Source: a bacterium (GTDB lineage: Bacteria; JACRDZ01; JAQUKH01). Taken from it: a DNA stretch of 48,168 bases. The notes below the pieces were generated by a model that ran no database searches, was not told the origin of the DNA, and saw only the letters and a list, made by a program, of their open reading frames with translations. The stretch is taken from the NCBI GenBank assembly GCA_028719205.1, contig JAQUKH010000021.1:1-48168 (forward strand), given 5' to 3'. Position numbers and translations under genes: made by a program. Every line of letters begins with the position of its first letter. Positions within the stretch are counted from its first letter, which is position 1. This document shows, piece by piece, positions 1-6,964 of this stretch.

Positions 1-146
1 TTGAATGATCCGGATGGCTGTCAGCCGATATTGCTATAAATACCACATTTTCATTGCATAAATCTTCTATCTTTCTGGAACTGGTTATTCCTCTTGAATA
101 GGCTAGCAATACTATCTTTAACAATATAGTTTTTAAAGCGGGCCAT
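1..146 (-). pseudogene. IS1182-like transposase remnant (5' part, internally deleted, runs off the left edge)
   Basis: Reading the minus strand from an ATG at 146 gives MARFKNY, which matches what I remember of the N-terminus of IS1182-type DDE transposases. The frame then closes after 31 codons. In another frame the same DNA reads KIVLLAYSRGITSSRKIEDL followed by CNENVVFIAISADSHPDHS, the well-conserved segment that normally lies some 60 residues further into these proteins. The simplest reading is an internal deletion plus frame change that joined the first codons to the KIVL...SSRKIE block. An AAGGAG-type ribosome site precedes the ATG. The rest of the gene is outside the window. Family assignment rests on remembered motifs, not on a search. 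Confidence 0.75.
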
Positions 147-233
147 TTAAATACTTTCTCCTTTCAGTTATAATATAATATTTACATTATACCTGATATT
201 TTAATCAAAAGAAAGTATTTATTAGGGGAAAAT

Positions 234-252
234 GGGGTTTTTCGACAGCTTC
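234..252 (-). mobile_element. Probable terminal end of the IS1182-like element
   Basis: On the minus strand this reads GAAGCTGTCGAAAAACCCC. IS1182-family termini that I recall look like GAGGCTGTTGAAAAACC, so this is a plausible left end about 90 bp upstream of the transposase start. It overlaps the outer edge of attC-like site A (249-308), so the element seems to have inserted at or very near that site. No target duplication can be checked because the other end lies outside the window. Confidence 0.5.
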
Positions 253-308
253 AACCTGAAAACTCAGGCGTCGCCATAGGCGGGTCGCCTGTAGTGCAAT
301 TGTTAAAA
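249..308 (-). repeat. attC-like recombination site A
   Basis: On the minus strand it starts TTTTAAC (R''-like) and ends GTTGAAG (R'-like). In between is an imperfect palindrome: CAGGCG plus CGCC pairing with GGCG and CGCCTG, with unpaired bases on one side (t against ggt on the plus strand) and a short central loop. Unpaired 'extrahelical' bases in an imperfect palindrome are the signature of integron attC sites. It aligns in architecture with site C (1575-1635): both have AAC, an AAAA run and TCAG on one side, and GCAATTGTTAAAATC on the other. The R' end overlaps the putative IS end at 234-252. Confidence 0.65.
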
Positions 309-383
309 TCTTAATTTATAATTTCAAATGAATTGACCATTCTTGTAATATGGTTCACTAGTAATAGTTTTAAATTATTTTCC

Positions 384-560
384 ATTTTTAACAGCGAGTT
401 GAGCGTATTTACGGCCGGGTGGTGCGCCGAAGGCGAACCAAGGCTGACGGAAATTGCGCTCGAACGATTTGTTCGGGCGCGCGAATCAGCGCGCGGTCGG
501 ACTAATCGGGCGAATGCGTACGCGCAACTCGCTGTTCGGGCGCGCGCAGCGCGGCCGGAC
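384..560 (-). repeat. 177-bp GC-rich palindromic repeat, copy 1
   Basis: Nearly identical, with no gaps and only a handful of substitutions, to 1965-2141. The outer arms AACAGCGAGTTG (390-401) and CAACTCGCTGTT (525-536) are exact complements and continue with GCGTA pairing after one mismatch, giving a stem of about 18 bp around a GC-rich interior with smaller hairpins. Read on the minus strand it ends CTGTTAAAA, resembling the R' end of the attC-like sites, and the length of the palindrome (147 bp) is like long attC sites of the VCR type. It is far richer in G+C than its surroundings. The 89-codon open frame across it (333-602) is repeated in copy 2 and looks like a by-product of base composition, so I do not call a gene. 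Confidence 0.75.
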
Positions 561-612
561 GTCGAAACTCACTGGCGGGCTACTGCCCGTCCAGTGCATT
601 GAAATGTTGGGA
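560..612 (-). repeat. attC-like recombination site B
   Basis: A hairpin CACTGGCGGGC / GCCCGTCCAGTG (570-596) has a 4-nt loop and a single unpaired base. It is followed on the plus strand by GTTGGGAATC, parallel to GTTAAAATC at sites A and C. On the minus strand it therefore begins with a CCCAAC core directly after the toxin stop codon (621), where a cassette attC belongs. The opposite core is degenerate (GAC instead of AAC at 558-560) and abuts the GC-rich repeat. Confidence 0.55.
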
Positions 613-620
613 ATCTTAAT

Positions 621-917
621 TTATTTTATATAATTTTTTAATTCCATTGCGCCGTGAAAGACACCAAGAATATCTATTCTCTGCGAGTCAGCAATTAAGT
701 AAGCAATTCTATAATGTGTATAGTATATTACTCTCACATTTTCTTTGTCTATAGCCTGGTATATCCCGCCAATTTCAGGGAATAATTTTAATATTTGTGC
801 TTTTTCACGTATTTTTGTCACGACATTTTTTGCTGCTCTGGGATTGTCCAGTGCGATGTAATCATGGATGTTCTTTAGACAGGATTTTGCTTCATCGGTC
901 CAATTCAATTTTACCAT
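621..917 (-). CDS. ParE/RelE-superfamily toxin
   Basis: A 98-residue protein with the compact alpha-beta layout of ParE/RelE toxins. It opens KLNWTDEAKSCLKNIHDYIA, has a helix containing NPRAAKNVVTKI, the motif LKLFPEIGG, and strands ENVRVIYYTHYRIAYLI and RIDILGVFHGA, all typical of plasmid-stabilisation toxins. Family members either poison gyrase (ParE) or cut mRNA on the ribosome (RelE); sequence alone does not decide which. The start overlaps the end of the antitoxin gene by 7 bp, so the two are translationally coupled. It is the last gene of a cassette bounded by attC-like sites C and B; toxin-antitoxin cassettes commonly stabilise such arrays. Confidence 0.85.
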   Translation of the reverse strand: MVKLNWTDEAKSCLKNIHDYIALDNPRAAKNVVTKIREKAQILKLFPEIGGIYQAIDKENVRVIYYTHYRIAYLIADSQRIDILGVFHGAMELKNYIK

Positions 918-1090
918 TTTTCAATTTCTCTACCTAAATCTTCATCGGATGTAATTTTATTTAATTGAGAATCTCTTATTCCTCTTTCAACCATACGTTT
1001 AAATAATAATTCCTTTATAAGTTCATCGTATGAAACATCATCAGGCAGGTCATCTATGATTTTTTTTGCATTATCTTTTATTGATAACAT
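911..1090 (-). CDS. Antitoxin of the ParE/RelE-type module
   Basis: A 59-residue acidic, helical protein with MLSIKDNAKKIIDDLPDD at its start, as in small 'addiction module' antitoxins paired with ParE-type toxins. I place the start at the ATG at 1090 because AAGGAG lies at the right distance upstream; a longer frame from 1141 has no ribosome site and a non-homologous-looking extension. Its stop overlaps the toxin start. By family knowledge it would neutralise the toxin by direct binding and may repress its own promoter. No operator is obvious upstream. Confidence 0.75.
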   Translation of the reverse strand: MLSIKDNAKKIIDDLPDDVSYDELIKELLFKRMVERGIRDSQLNKITSDEDLGREIEKW

Positions 1091-1143
1091 ATTTAACTCC
1101 TTTCTTATCAAATACACTCCTATTTTACCACATAATAGCAAAA

Positions 1144-1563
1144 TTATTTTTGAAAATCTTTTTCATTACAAGATGTTTCAATTACCGAATTAATTAACCA
1201 TTTAAACCAACCATGAGAAATCTTTAAAATATATTCTAGTTTACCACCAGCTCTTACAGACATATTATCTGTTTTTATGAATTGGACATCAAAAGGCAAT
1301 TCCCCTTCATGAACAAGTTCACATCTAAACCATTTATAAAAGATATGTGGAATTGTTTGTAATTCTCCTCTAAATTCAACCTTCAGTACTCCTCGCCATT
1401 TTTTATCCAGTAAATTTTCAAAACATTCACGGTCCCTTGAATTGTCAGGGTATTCACGGCGGGCAGTTGCAGCAACAGCAATAAGAGCATTCAAAAATGC
1501 GCCTTCATATCTTTCGTTCTGATAAAGTAACAAAGCATCTTCAATTCTTGCACGTATACTCAT
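1144..1563 (-). CDS. Hypothetical cassette protein with a HEPN-like RX4H motif
   Basis: 139 residues, predicted mostly helical. I do not recognise a named family. Residues 80-85 read R-C-E-L-V-H followed by EG, an RX4H motif of the kind that forms the RNase site in HEPN domains. The N-terminal half (ALLLYQNERYEGAFLNALIA) also looks like the helical pair that precedes that motif. The ATG at 1563 is only 11 bp past the GTTGGGC end of attC-like site C, the usual position of a cassette gene. It lies just upstream of the toxin-antitoxin pair in the same cassette. A role as an RNase or toxin is inference. Confidence 0.7.
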   Translation of the reverse strand: MSIRARIEDALLLYQNERYEGAFLNALIAVAATARREYPDNSRDRECFENLLDKKWRGVLKVEFRGELQTIPHIFYKWFRCELVHEGELPFDVQFIKTDNMSVRAGGKLEYILKISHGWFKWLINSVIETSCNEKDFQK

Positions 1564-1574
1564 TATTATTCCTT

Positions 1575-1635
1575 GCCCAACGGCAAAAGGTCAGCCGCGC
1601 CGTATTCGGCGTCGGCTGCAACGCAATTGTTAAAA
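1575..1635 (-). repeat. attC recombination site C
   Basis: The clearest of the three sites. On the minus strand it begins TTTTAACAATTGCGTTGCAG, has the stem GCCGACGCCG / CGGCGCGGC with one extra A and an AATA loop, and ends GTTGGGC, a perfect fit to the R' consensus GTTRRRY. The TTTAACAATT start and GCCGACGCCG stem closely match attC sites of environmental integron cassettes as I remember them. It separates the 97-residue membrane protein gene (1647-1940) from the next cassette (621-1563). Confidence 0.82.
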
Positions 1636-1646
1636 TCCGAATTATT

Positions 1647-1940
1647 TTAATTATTTGAATTGTTTGTATATTTTTCAATAAATTTATAGAATTTAATTTT
1701 ATTATCAAATATAAAAAATAACAATAATAATATCAATACAGAAAATGATACATTATTCTTTGTACCAAAAAATGATTGGATTATACTTCCAATTAAAATT
1801 ATCCAAGTTACTATCCCAATTATTTTTCTGATATTTTCCAGTTTATGTATTGTATTTTTACGAGCTTCGGCATTTAATGCATTATAAACAAATTCTTCGT
1901 CATCATTCTTTAAATTAAATATGTTTTTAAAACTATGCAT
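1647..1940 (-). CDS. Small cassette-encoded membrane protein, unknown function
   Basis: 97 residues with no family I recognise. An N-terminal cytosolic-looking stretch (EEFVYNALNAEARKNTIHKL) is followed by two hydrophobic segments, about residues 41-58 (IIGIVTWIILIGSIIQSF) and 66-80 (FSVLILLLLFFIF), and a lysine-rich tail. The ATG at 1940 follows an AGGAGGGG ribosome site and lies about 30 bp past the GTTAAAA end of the GC-rich repeat copy 2. It is alone between that repeat and attC site C, as a single-gene cassette. Codon use is AT-rich like the backbone and unlike the flanking repeat. Confidence 0.6.
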   Translation of the reverse strand: MHSFKNIFNLKNDDEEFVYNALNAEARKNTIHKLENIRKIIGIVTWIILIGSIIQSFFGTKNNVSFSVLILLLLFFIFDNKIKFYKFIEKYTNNSNN

Positions 1941-1964
1941 AGAGACCCCTCCTATATTATTTCT

Positions 1965-2141
1965 ATTTTTAACAGCGAGTTGAGCGTATTTACGGCCGGG
2001 TGGTGCGCCGAAGGCGAACCAAGGCTGACGGAAATTGCGCTCGAACGATTTGTTCGGACGCGCGAATCAGCGCGCGGTCGGACTAATCGGGCGAGTGCAT
2101 ACGCACAACTCGCTGTTCGGGCGCGCGCAGCGCGGCCGAAC
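1965..2141 (-). repeat. 177-bp GC-rich palindromic repeat, copy 2
   Basis: Direct repeat of 384-560, same orientation, exact offset of 1581 bp. The palindrome arms lie at 1971-1982 and 2106-2117. On the minus strand it ends CGCTGTTAAAA immediately before the ribosome site and ATG of the 97-residue membrane protein. The far end reads GGCCGAAC here but GGCCGGAC in copy 1. An internal small palindrome, GTTCGGGCGCGC / GCGCGGCCGAAC, occupies 2115-2141. Downstream to 2351 I see no gene, only AT-rich sequence with a weak ACCATA / TATGGT hairpin followed by T6 near 2258-2296. Confidence 0.75.
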
Positions 2142-2351
2142 GATTAATATACGAACTTCCTATTTATCCTAAATTCCAACAACAAAAATATGCTTTATTG
2201 GTAAATTATGATGCTTTTTGCAATATTTTTGCTTTTTATTTCGTAAAAGGTCTGTAATACCATAAAATATGAACTTCGTAAAATATGGTTTTTTATACTT
2301 TTACATGATATTAAACAAAAAGAGACCGAATTATATTTAAAACATCCAGAC

Positions 2352-3131
2352 TTACTTTTTACCTATAACTTTAAGGCAATCCTGATGTATGGATCCGTTT
2401 GTTGCGAATATTTCTTTTTTGAATATGGAGAATTTTTGGCCTTTGAAATCGGTAACTTTTCCGCCTGCTTCGGTTACTATCAAATACCCGGCGGCGGTAT
2501 CCCATGGGTTTAAACGCATTTCCCAGAAACCTTCAGTCCTTCCACAGGCGACATAACACAAGTCCAACGCGGCGGTACCGTCGCGCCTTACCGCCTGCGC
2601 GGTTTTCAGGAACCTTCGGAAATAGTTGATATTATTGTTTCTGTTCGCTTTGTGGATGTTATACGCGAATCCGGTTACCAGTAAGCTCTTTTGCAGGTTA
2701 TTTATTGAAGATACATTGATCCTTTTATTATTCAGGTACGCGCCTTTTCCCTTTTCCGCGAAGAACAATTCATCCCGCATCGGCTCATAAACAGCCCCCA
2801 GTATGATCTCGCCTTTTTTTTCCAGCGCGATGGAAACGCAGAAAAACGGGTAACCGTGGCTGAAATTCGTCGTGCCGTCAAGAGGGTCAATTACCCAGCG
2901 GTACTCATATTTTTCTTCGCCGATCTTTCCGGCCTCTTCCGTAAGTATGGCATGCCCGGGACAATTTTTGCGGATGGATCCAACAATCATTTTTTCGGCC
3001 CTCAGGTCCACATCGGTTACAATGTTTATATCGTCTTTATAATCTATCTTCCGGATCTTCCCGACCCTTGATTTCAGGAATTTGCCCGCGCTGACCGCCA
3101 TTTCTTTGATTAATATATTATATTTTTTCAT
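2352..3131 (-). CDS. suhB: Inositol monophosphatase family protein
   Basis: 259 residues, normal length for the Mg-dependent inositol-monophosphatase/SuhB family. The metal-binding motifs are intact: EEAG near residue 67, WVIDPLDGTTNFSHG near 79-93, and WDTAAGYLIVTEAGG near 208-222. The family hydrolyses myo-inositol-1-phosphate or related sugar phosphates; SuhB members also act in rRNA transcription complexes in some bacteria. The substrate cannot be told from sequence. It stands alone, divergent from yjbQ with about 35 bp between them. No clear ribosome site precedes the ATG. Confidence 0.9.
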   Translation of the reverse strand: MKKYNILIKEMAVSAGKFLKSRVGKIRKIDYKDDINIVTDVDLRAEKMIVGSIRKNCPGHAILTEEAGKIGEEKYEYRWVIDPLDGTTNFSHGYPFFCVSIALEKKGEIILGAVYEPMRDELFFAEKGKGAYLNNKRINVSSINNLQKSLLVTGFAYNIHKANRNNNINYFRRFLKTAQAVRRDGTAALDLCYVACGRTEGFWEMRLNPWDTAAGYLIVTEAGGKVTDFKGQKFSIFKKEIFATNGSIHQDCLKVIGKK

Positions 3132-3166
3132 TTGTTTTTATTAACATTCTAACATATAATTTGGTT

Positions 3167-3565
3167 ATGTTTAAAAAAATTTCTATACAGACAAGCGGCC
3201 AGGCCGATTTTGTGAACATTACTAAAGAAATAGAAAAATTTATCGCGGCGGAAAAAATTTCAAACGGCATTATTTCAGTTTTTGTGCCTCATACCACCGC
3301 GGGTATAACGCTAAATGAACAGGCTGATCCAGATGTTGTTGCTGATATCCAAAGCGAACTCGAAAAAATGGTTCCGCGTAACGCGAATTTTCTTCATTCA
3401 GAGGGCAATTCATCCGCGCATATTAAAGCAAGTATCATAGGCTCTTCCGTCCAGATCATCATAGAAAAAGGAAAACCCCTGCTGGGAACATGGCAGGGGG
3501 TATTTTTTTGCGAATTTGACGGGCCGCGCCACCGTGAAATATGGATGAAAGCAATTTCCTGTTAA
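3167..3565 (+). CDS. yjbQ: YjbQ family protein (UPF0047)
   Basis: 132 residues, full length for the UPF0047/YjbQ family. It carries the signature VFVPHTTAGITLNEQADPDV and the C-terminal GTWQGVFFCEFDGPRHREI with the conserved histidines and acidic residues. The family has been linked to a weak thiamin-phosphate-synthase-like activity and is a conserved small beta-structured enzyme of uncertain physiological role. I chose the ATG at 3167; a TTG two codons upstream is possible. No strong ribosome site. The stop lies 3 bp from the convergent kamA stop. Confidence 0.9.
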   Translation: MFKKISIQTSGQADFVNITKEIEKFIAAEKISNGIISVFVPHTTAGITLNEQADPDVVADIQSELEKMVPRNANFLHSEGNSSAHIKASIIGSSVQIIIEKGKPLLGTWQGVFFCEFDGPRHREIWMKAISC

Positions 3566-3568
3566 TAT

Positions 3569-4774
3569 TTATCCGACAAGCACTCCTTCTTTCTCCCTGA
3601 CAGCCACCTGCTGTTCTGCCTGCGGTTCATAATATTCATAGATCTTGTTTTGAAAATTTCGCAGGACAAATTTATCCTTAACATTAGATAAAACATAATT
3701 CGGGTTAATAGGTATCTTCCCGCCGCCGCCGGGCGCGTCAATGACAAAACTCGGGATAGCGTAGCCGCTTGTATAACCTCTTAATTTCTCAATAATACTT
3801 ACACCCGTCATGACAGATGTACGGAAGTGTTCTGTCCCCATCGCAAGGTCGCACTGATAAAGATAATAAGGCCTGACCCTCATTTTTAATAACTCATGAA
3901 GCAGTTTTTTCATGGTCTGAGCTTTATCGTTAATATTTTTTAAAAGGACCGTCTGGCTTCCCAGAGGGATACCGGCATCCGCCAGCATATTACACGCCTT
4001 TTGAACGTCCGGGGTTATTTCCTTTGGATGCGTAAAATGAATACTTAAATATAACGGGTGGAATTTTTTTAATATTGATACGAGCTTCTCTGTTATTCTG
4101 AACGGCAAAGTAACAGGAGCCCGTGTTCCGATCCGTATCATTTCAAGATGTGGAATTTTCCTCAACCGGGTTAATATTGCTTCTAATTGATCATCCGGCA
4201 AAAGCAGAGGGTCTCCGCCTGAAATAAGACAATCCCGAATTTTTTTATTCTTCTCAATATATGAAATCGCTGCATCGAGTTTGCTCCCTGTCGCGATATC
4301 TTCATGAGCTCCTACTATTCTTCTGCGGGTGCAATACCGGCAATAAGCCGCGCACCTGTCTGTAACTAAAAGCAGTACTCTATCCGGATAACGATGGACT
4401 ATTCCCTGGACAGGAGAATCTTTTTCCTCACCACAAGGGTCAACCAGATCGTAGGATGATATATTTAATTCCTCCTGCTGGGGTATCACCTGACGGCGAA
4501 TGGAACAATTTGGGTCAACCGGATCCATTAAAGAGGCAAAATACGGTGTAATAGCCATCGGCATCCTGTTGTGGCCCGCCATTACCCCCGCCTCTTCTGA
4601 CGGAGAAAGATTAATTATTTGTGATAATTCATTATGCCGGACGATCCGGTTGCGAAGCTGCCATTCCCAATCATACCAATCATTCGATGAAACATTCTTC
4701 CATAAGCTGCACTGGTGATAATCCATTCGTCCTCCATTAGTAGAACCTGGCTTGAGATTTATGGCAAATCTCAT
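3569..4774 (-). CDS. kamA: Lysine 2,3-aminomutase family radical SAM enzyme
   Basis: 401 residues, close to clostridial lysine 2,3-aminomutase. The N-terminus has the typical DWEWQLRNRI stretch. C141-X3-C145-X2-C148 (CAAYCRYC followed by TRRR) binds the iron-sulfur cluster and SAM. The substrate-binding aspartates appear in YQCDLAMGTEHFRT and VIDAPGGGGK (D346), and K353 in the latter is the PLP lysine. All elements for L-lysine to L-beta-lysine conversion are present, but related mutases with other substrates exist. AGGAG lies 10 nt before the chosen ATG; a second ATG at 4726 also has GGAGG. No beta-lysine acetyltransferase gene is adjacent; instead two ATP-grasp ligases lie upstream in the same operon. 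Confidence 0.88.
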   Translation of the reverse strand: MRFAINLKPGSTNGGRMDYHQCSLWKNVSSNDWYDWEWQLRNRIVRHNELSQIINLSPSEEAGVMAGHNRMPMAITPYFASLMDPVDPNCSIRRQVIPQQEELNISSYDLVDPCGEEKDSPVQGIVHRYPDRVLLLVTDRCAAYCRYCTRRRIVGAHEDIATGSKLDAAISYIEKNKKIRDCLISGGDPLLLPDDQLEAILTRLRKIPHLEMIRIGTRAPVTLPFRITEKLVSILKKFHPLYLSIHFTHPKEITPDVQKACNMLADAGIPLGSQTVLLKNINDKAQTMKKLLHELLKMRVRPYYLYQCDLAMGTEHFRTSVMTGVSIIEKLRGYTSGYAIPSFVIDAPGGGGKIPINPNYVLSNVKDKFVLRNFQNKIYEYYEPQAEQQVAVREKEGVLVG

Positions 4775-4802
4775 TCTCGGATATTCTCCTGGTTTTTTAT
4801 CA

Positions 4803-5915
4803 TTAAGTTAATATTTTTGTTTTATAATATCCATTGCCGTTTGCCCTGCCCATGGCAGAGTGAACTATCCTATTTATCAATTCAGGGTATTCTATCCCCG
4901 ATACTTTCGCAGAGATCGCCAGGCCCGCGTCTTCATCAAGGCATGGATTAGGATTAACATCTATCACGTAAGGGATATTGTCTTCTGTCAAACGGATATC
5001 TATCCGCGCGTAATCGCGGCAGTCCATTAAACGAAACACCTTTAAGGCAATATCTTTTATTTCATTATAAGTTTCCCGCGGAAGGTCAATGGGACAAACA
5101 GGAACGGTTTCCTGATACTCCGCGCTTTCTGTTTCCCATTTACCTATATAACTTAGAATTTGAAAATTATCTTTCGGCATTTGCGTAAAATCTATTTCCG
5201 ACATAGCCAGAACAACTTCTTCATTTTTATTCCCGATAATGGGAACATATATTTCTCTTCCGGCAATAAACTCCTCTACAATTGCCGGCTGTTTATGTTT
5301 TGAGATCAACGCGTTTACCTGCGCCACTAACTGTTTGCCGGAAGTTACAACTGATTTTTGGCTGATACCCAGGCTTCCGTGTTCCAATAACGGCTTAATA
5401 ATGAGCGGAAATTTAAGCCCGTCAATTATTGAATCATCTGACTTTCCGATTTCTTTATAAAAAATCCTGCATTCCGGTGTTTTAATTTTGTTGGAAACCA
5501 GGATCCTTTTTGCCATACCTTTATCCAGTGTCAGGCCCAAAGTTAGCGCTCCGGAACCGGTATAGGGAAGGTTAAGCAAATCCAGCATAGCGGGAATATT
5601 CATTTCTTTTGTGCTTTCCCCAAAAACGCTTTCACAAAGATTAAAAACGAGATCCACTTTTCCATCCCTGATAGTTTGCAAAAAACATACCACGTCACTT
5701 CCGATACTTATCGGAAATACGGAATAATCCATATCGCTTAAAACAGAGTTAATAAGTTCTATTTGTTTGGAAATATCCTGATAAGCCGTTAAATTCTCAC
5801 GGCTGCCCTCACAGGTACAGGCATAATCGTAAATAACAGCTATATTAAGTTTATTTGTTTTATCTTTTTTTCCCATTTTACCTGTATCTAAATATCCGAA
5901 ATTTTTTATTATCAA
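4803..5915 (-). CDS. D-alanine--D-alanine ligase-like ATP-grasp protein (second of tandem pair)
   Basis: 370 residues in the Ddl-type ATP-grasp superfamily. Seen: VDLVFNLCESVFGES near the N-terminal third, LPYTGSGALTLGLTLDK (the Ddl-like substrate and lid region), FPLIIKPLLEHGSLGIS (ATP-binding lysine loop), VEEFIAGREIYV, and the metal-binding C-terminal YARIDIRLTEDNIPYVIDVNPNP. The family joins an amino or hydroxy acid to another through an acyl-phosphate. The substrate is unlikely to be plain D-Ala because two diverged copies sit with kamA and no mur genes are present. The start at 5915 is a TTG overlapping the previous stop, with GGAG before it; an ATG at 5876 is the alternative. Confidence 0.8.
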   Translation of the reverse strand: MIIKNFGYLDTGKMGKKDKTNKLNIAVIYDYACTCEGSRENLTAYQDISKQIELINSVLSDMDYSVFPISIGSDVVCFLQTIRDGKVDLVFNLCESVFGESTKEMNIPAMLDLLNLPYTGSGALTLGLTLDKGMAKRILVSNKIKTPECRIFYKEIGKSDDSIIDGLKFPLIIKPLLEHGSLGISQKSVVTSGKQLVAQVNALISKHKQPAIVEEFIAGREIYVPIIGNKNEEVVLAMSEIDFTQMPKDNFQILSYIGKWETESAEYQETVPVCPIDLPRETYNEIKDIALKVFRLMDCRDYARIDIRLTEDNIPYVIDVNPNPCLDEDAGLAISAKVSGIEYPELINRIVHSAMGRANGNGYYKTKILT

Positions 5916-6964
5916 TTTTCTCCAAGCCTTTTTATAGCGCTATTTAAAACCGAATTGATCATCTCGTCATAACTGATCCCGGCTGACCTCGCGGCTTTCG
6001 GGAAACATGAATTATCCTCCGGATTCGGCAAAACACCCGGCAGCGGATTAAGTTCAATTATGTGCGGCTCGCCATTTTTGTCCAGCCTGACGTCAATACG
6101 GCACCAGTCACGGCACCGCAATACATTAAACGCCTTTTTACACAGGTCTTCGATCTTTATTTTAAGCTTTGGGTTTAACCTTGCCGGGCATTCAAATATA
6201 TTTAAAGGTTTATCGCTTGTATCCCAAACCCATTTCGCTTCATAGGAATACATCTTATTCGATCCTGGCGGCAATTCATCCAGTTTTATCTCCACAATAG
6301 GAAGAATCCGCGCGTTATCTTCATTACCTAACACCGCGACAGTAAATTCTCTGCCTTCAAGAAATTCCTCCACTAACGCGGGCTGGTTATAATCATTTAC
6401 AACCCGTTCGACCTGTTCCCTGAGCTCTTTTTTTGTCCGGACAAGCGAATTATTTATTATCCCTTTACTTGAACCCTCCCACACAGGTTTAACCACGGCA
6501 GGCAATGAAATATTTTCTAATTCTTTACCTGATGATACCGTTAAAAACTTAGGCGTTGAGATATTGTGAAAGGATAATATCTCCTTCGTCCTTTGTTTAT
6601 CAAGGCAAATGCCCAAAGTCACCGGATCTGAACCTGTATAAGGGATATTAAGCATATCTAAGATCGCCGGTACCTGCGACTCCCGGCTCGCGCCGTAAAA
6701 TCCTTCAGCCATATTAAAAACGATATCCGGCTTTTCTTTAACAAGCTTATTGAACATTTTATTATCTGCCTCAATAAGAACAACCTCTCGCCGGCCGGTT
6801 CCATTAAGGCCGTTCTTTAAAGCATTAGCCACCGCGTTTATGGTTTCCGGGCCGTCCCATTCAGCGTACATATCAATATTTTCATGGCTTATCTTTTTTG
6901 GCTTTTGGTTAAACACCAATCCTATTTTCATTTTTTTATCCATTTTTATCATTTTATCTGACAC
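5912..6964 (-). CDS. D-alanine--D-alanine ligase-like ATP-grasp protein (first of tandem pair)
   Basis: 350 residues, a paralogue of the adjacent 4803-5915 protein. Matching blocks are PDIVFNMAEGFYGASRESQ, IPYTGSDPVTLGICLDKQR, LPAVVKPVWEGSSKGI, VEEFLEGREFTVAVLGNE and CRIDVRLDKNGEPHIIELNP, the last carrying the Mg-binding Glu and Asn of ATP-grasp enzymes. It overlaps both neighbours (11 bp with the receiver gene upstream, a TTGA junction downstream), so receiver, two ligases and possibly kamA form one operon. The duplicated ligases suggest sequential ligation steps or a heteromer (inference). The ATG at 6964 is one of several possible in-frame starts in MSDKMIKMDKKMKI. Confidence 0.8.
   Translation of the reverse strand: MSDKMIKMDKKMKIGLVFNQKPKKISHENIDMYAEWDGPETINAVANALKNGLNGTGRREVVLIEADNKMFNKLVKEKPDIVFNMAEGFYGASRESQVPAILDMLNIPYTGSDPVTLGICLDKQRTKEILSFHNISTPKFLTVSSGKELENISLPAVVKPVWEGSSKGIINNSLVRTKKELREQVERVVNDYNQPALVEEFLEGREFTVAVLGNEDNARILPIVEIKLDELPPGSNKMYSYEAKWVWDTSDKPLNIFECPARLNPKLKIKIEDLCKKAFNVLRCRDWCRIDVRLDKNGEPHIIELNPLPGVLPNPEDNSCFPKAARSAGISYDEMINSVLNSAIKRLGEN

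Noticed and set aside
333-602. 89-codon plus-strand frame over the GC-rich repeat
   Set aside because: It and a similar frame at 1935-2147 translate the same GC-rich palindrome. There is no ribosome site, and the hydrophilic, low-complexity peptide is best explained by base composition.
1575-1635. Site C as a simple transcription terminator
   Set aside because: The stem lies upstream of the following minus-strand gene start, has a bulged base and no T run next to it, while the R'' and R' cores fit attC.
3569-4774. EpmB-type EF-P lysine aminomutase
   Set aside because: The N- and C-terminal parts and length match the longer clostridial-type KamA; no EF-P or epmA gene is near.
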